This document shows positions 32,998 through 33,064 of a DNA stretch of 33,064 nucleotides, piece after piece (within the stretch, counting starts at the first letter, position 1; each line of letters opens with the position of its first letter). Made by a program: the position numbers and the translations under genes. Origin of the DNA: an uncultured Bacteroidota bacterium (lineage in GTDB: Bacteria > Bacteroidota > Bacteroidia > Flavobacteriales > Flavobacteriaceae); contig CAKZOC010000021.1 in NCBI GenBank assembly GCA_937136025.1, positions 1-33,064 on the forward strand, written 5' to 3'. Under the pieces are notes generated by a model. That model did no database searches. It saw nothing but the letters and a program-made list of their open reading frames with translations, and had not been told where the DNA came from.

Positions 32998-33064
32998 TTA
33001 GAATTCAGTTGAGAATCTAACGCCAAACTCGCTCGCATCGTTGCTTAGAATTTGCAGTATATAG
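32998..33064 (-). CDS. C-terminus of an outer-membrane beta-barrel-like protein (partial)
   Basis: The last 22 codons of a minus-strand gene, running into the window from the right edge and ending at TAA 32998-33000. The end reads YILQILSNDASEFGVRFSTE plus a final F. Alternating hydrophobic/polar residues (F-G-V-R-F-S-T-E-F) with a terminal phenylalanine are the mark of the last beta-strand of an outer-membrane barrel recognised by the BAM complex. A terminator lies 24 bases beyond the stop. Which family it belongs to cannot be said from so little. Confidence 0.65.
   Translation of the reverse strand, partial: YILQILSNDASEFGVRFSTEF

Noticed and set aside
1..33064. tRNA, rRNA, CRISPR, insertion sequence or prophage
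   Set aside because: No cloverleaf, repeat-spacer array, transposase, integrase or phage structural gene was recognised; the fibre-like repeats at the left edge sit in a protein with a signal peptide.

Overview
This window reads as a chromosomal segment of an aerobic, probably marine, member of the Bacteroidota, most likely family Flavobacteriaceae. The reasons are: promoters of the Bacteroidota type (TAnnTTTG at -7, placed very close to starts); families typical of that group (DUF6702 next to an M1 peptidase, CarboxypepD_reg-like secreted proteins, DUF1573, PDZ-bearing aspartyl proteases, a flavobacterial TatA, a zinc-ribbon family protein whose cysteines are lost); a kynurenine-pathway pair; and paired photolyase/cryptochrome genes. 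I see no rRNA, tRNA, insertion sequence, CRISPR array or integrase.

Layout. 1-971 is the start of a minus-strand secreted protein with fibre-like repeats, cut by the window edge. 1387-5886 holds four exported proteins in one direction: two tandem CarboxypepD_reg-like paralogues, a DUF6702 protein and a large M1 metallopeptidase, closed by a strong terminator. 5967-7526 has a TatA-family protein, a convergent O-methyltransferase and a GNAT acetyltransferase. 7557-10040 has kynureninase (kynU) and an MFS transporter; kmo follows at 14705. Between them are a lipoprotein, an orphan ClpP and a three-gene minus-strand module: DUF2256 zinc-finger protein, cryptochrome-DASH and a four-cysteine FeS photolyase.

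16284-19207 is housekeeping: a coiled-coil protein with a degenerate zinc ribbon, a Nif3-like protein and lpxK. 19204-23337 is a tight minus-strand run of lipA, gap and a hybrid histidine kinase; the kinase overlaps gap in GTGA. 23425-25641 holds two ECF sigma-factor loci, one with an RskA-like anti-sigma factor (ATGA overlap) and one with a 66-residue four-cysteine membrane protein. 25896-28099 is an aminotransferase followed by murB. 28265-29611 is a bilobal aspartyl protease with a PDZ domain. A DUF1573 protein and valS diverge from a shared promoter region, and the last 67 bases are the C-terminus of an outer-membrane-type protein on the minus strand.

How the genes work together. KynU and Kmo are consecutive steps of tryptophan catabolism leading to 3-hydroxyanthranilate. 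The photolyase module is for light-driven DNA repair or light sensing. The two sigma loci and the hybrid kinase give a concentration of envelope signalling next to central metabolism and lipoylation genes. I found no clearly unprecedented multi-gene system. The best candidates for under-described biology are the coupled DUF2256/DASH/FeS-photolyase operon, the exported paralogue/DUF6702/M1 island, the small four-cysteine membrane protein beside a sigma factor, and the gap-coupled hybrid kinase.
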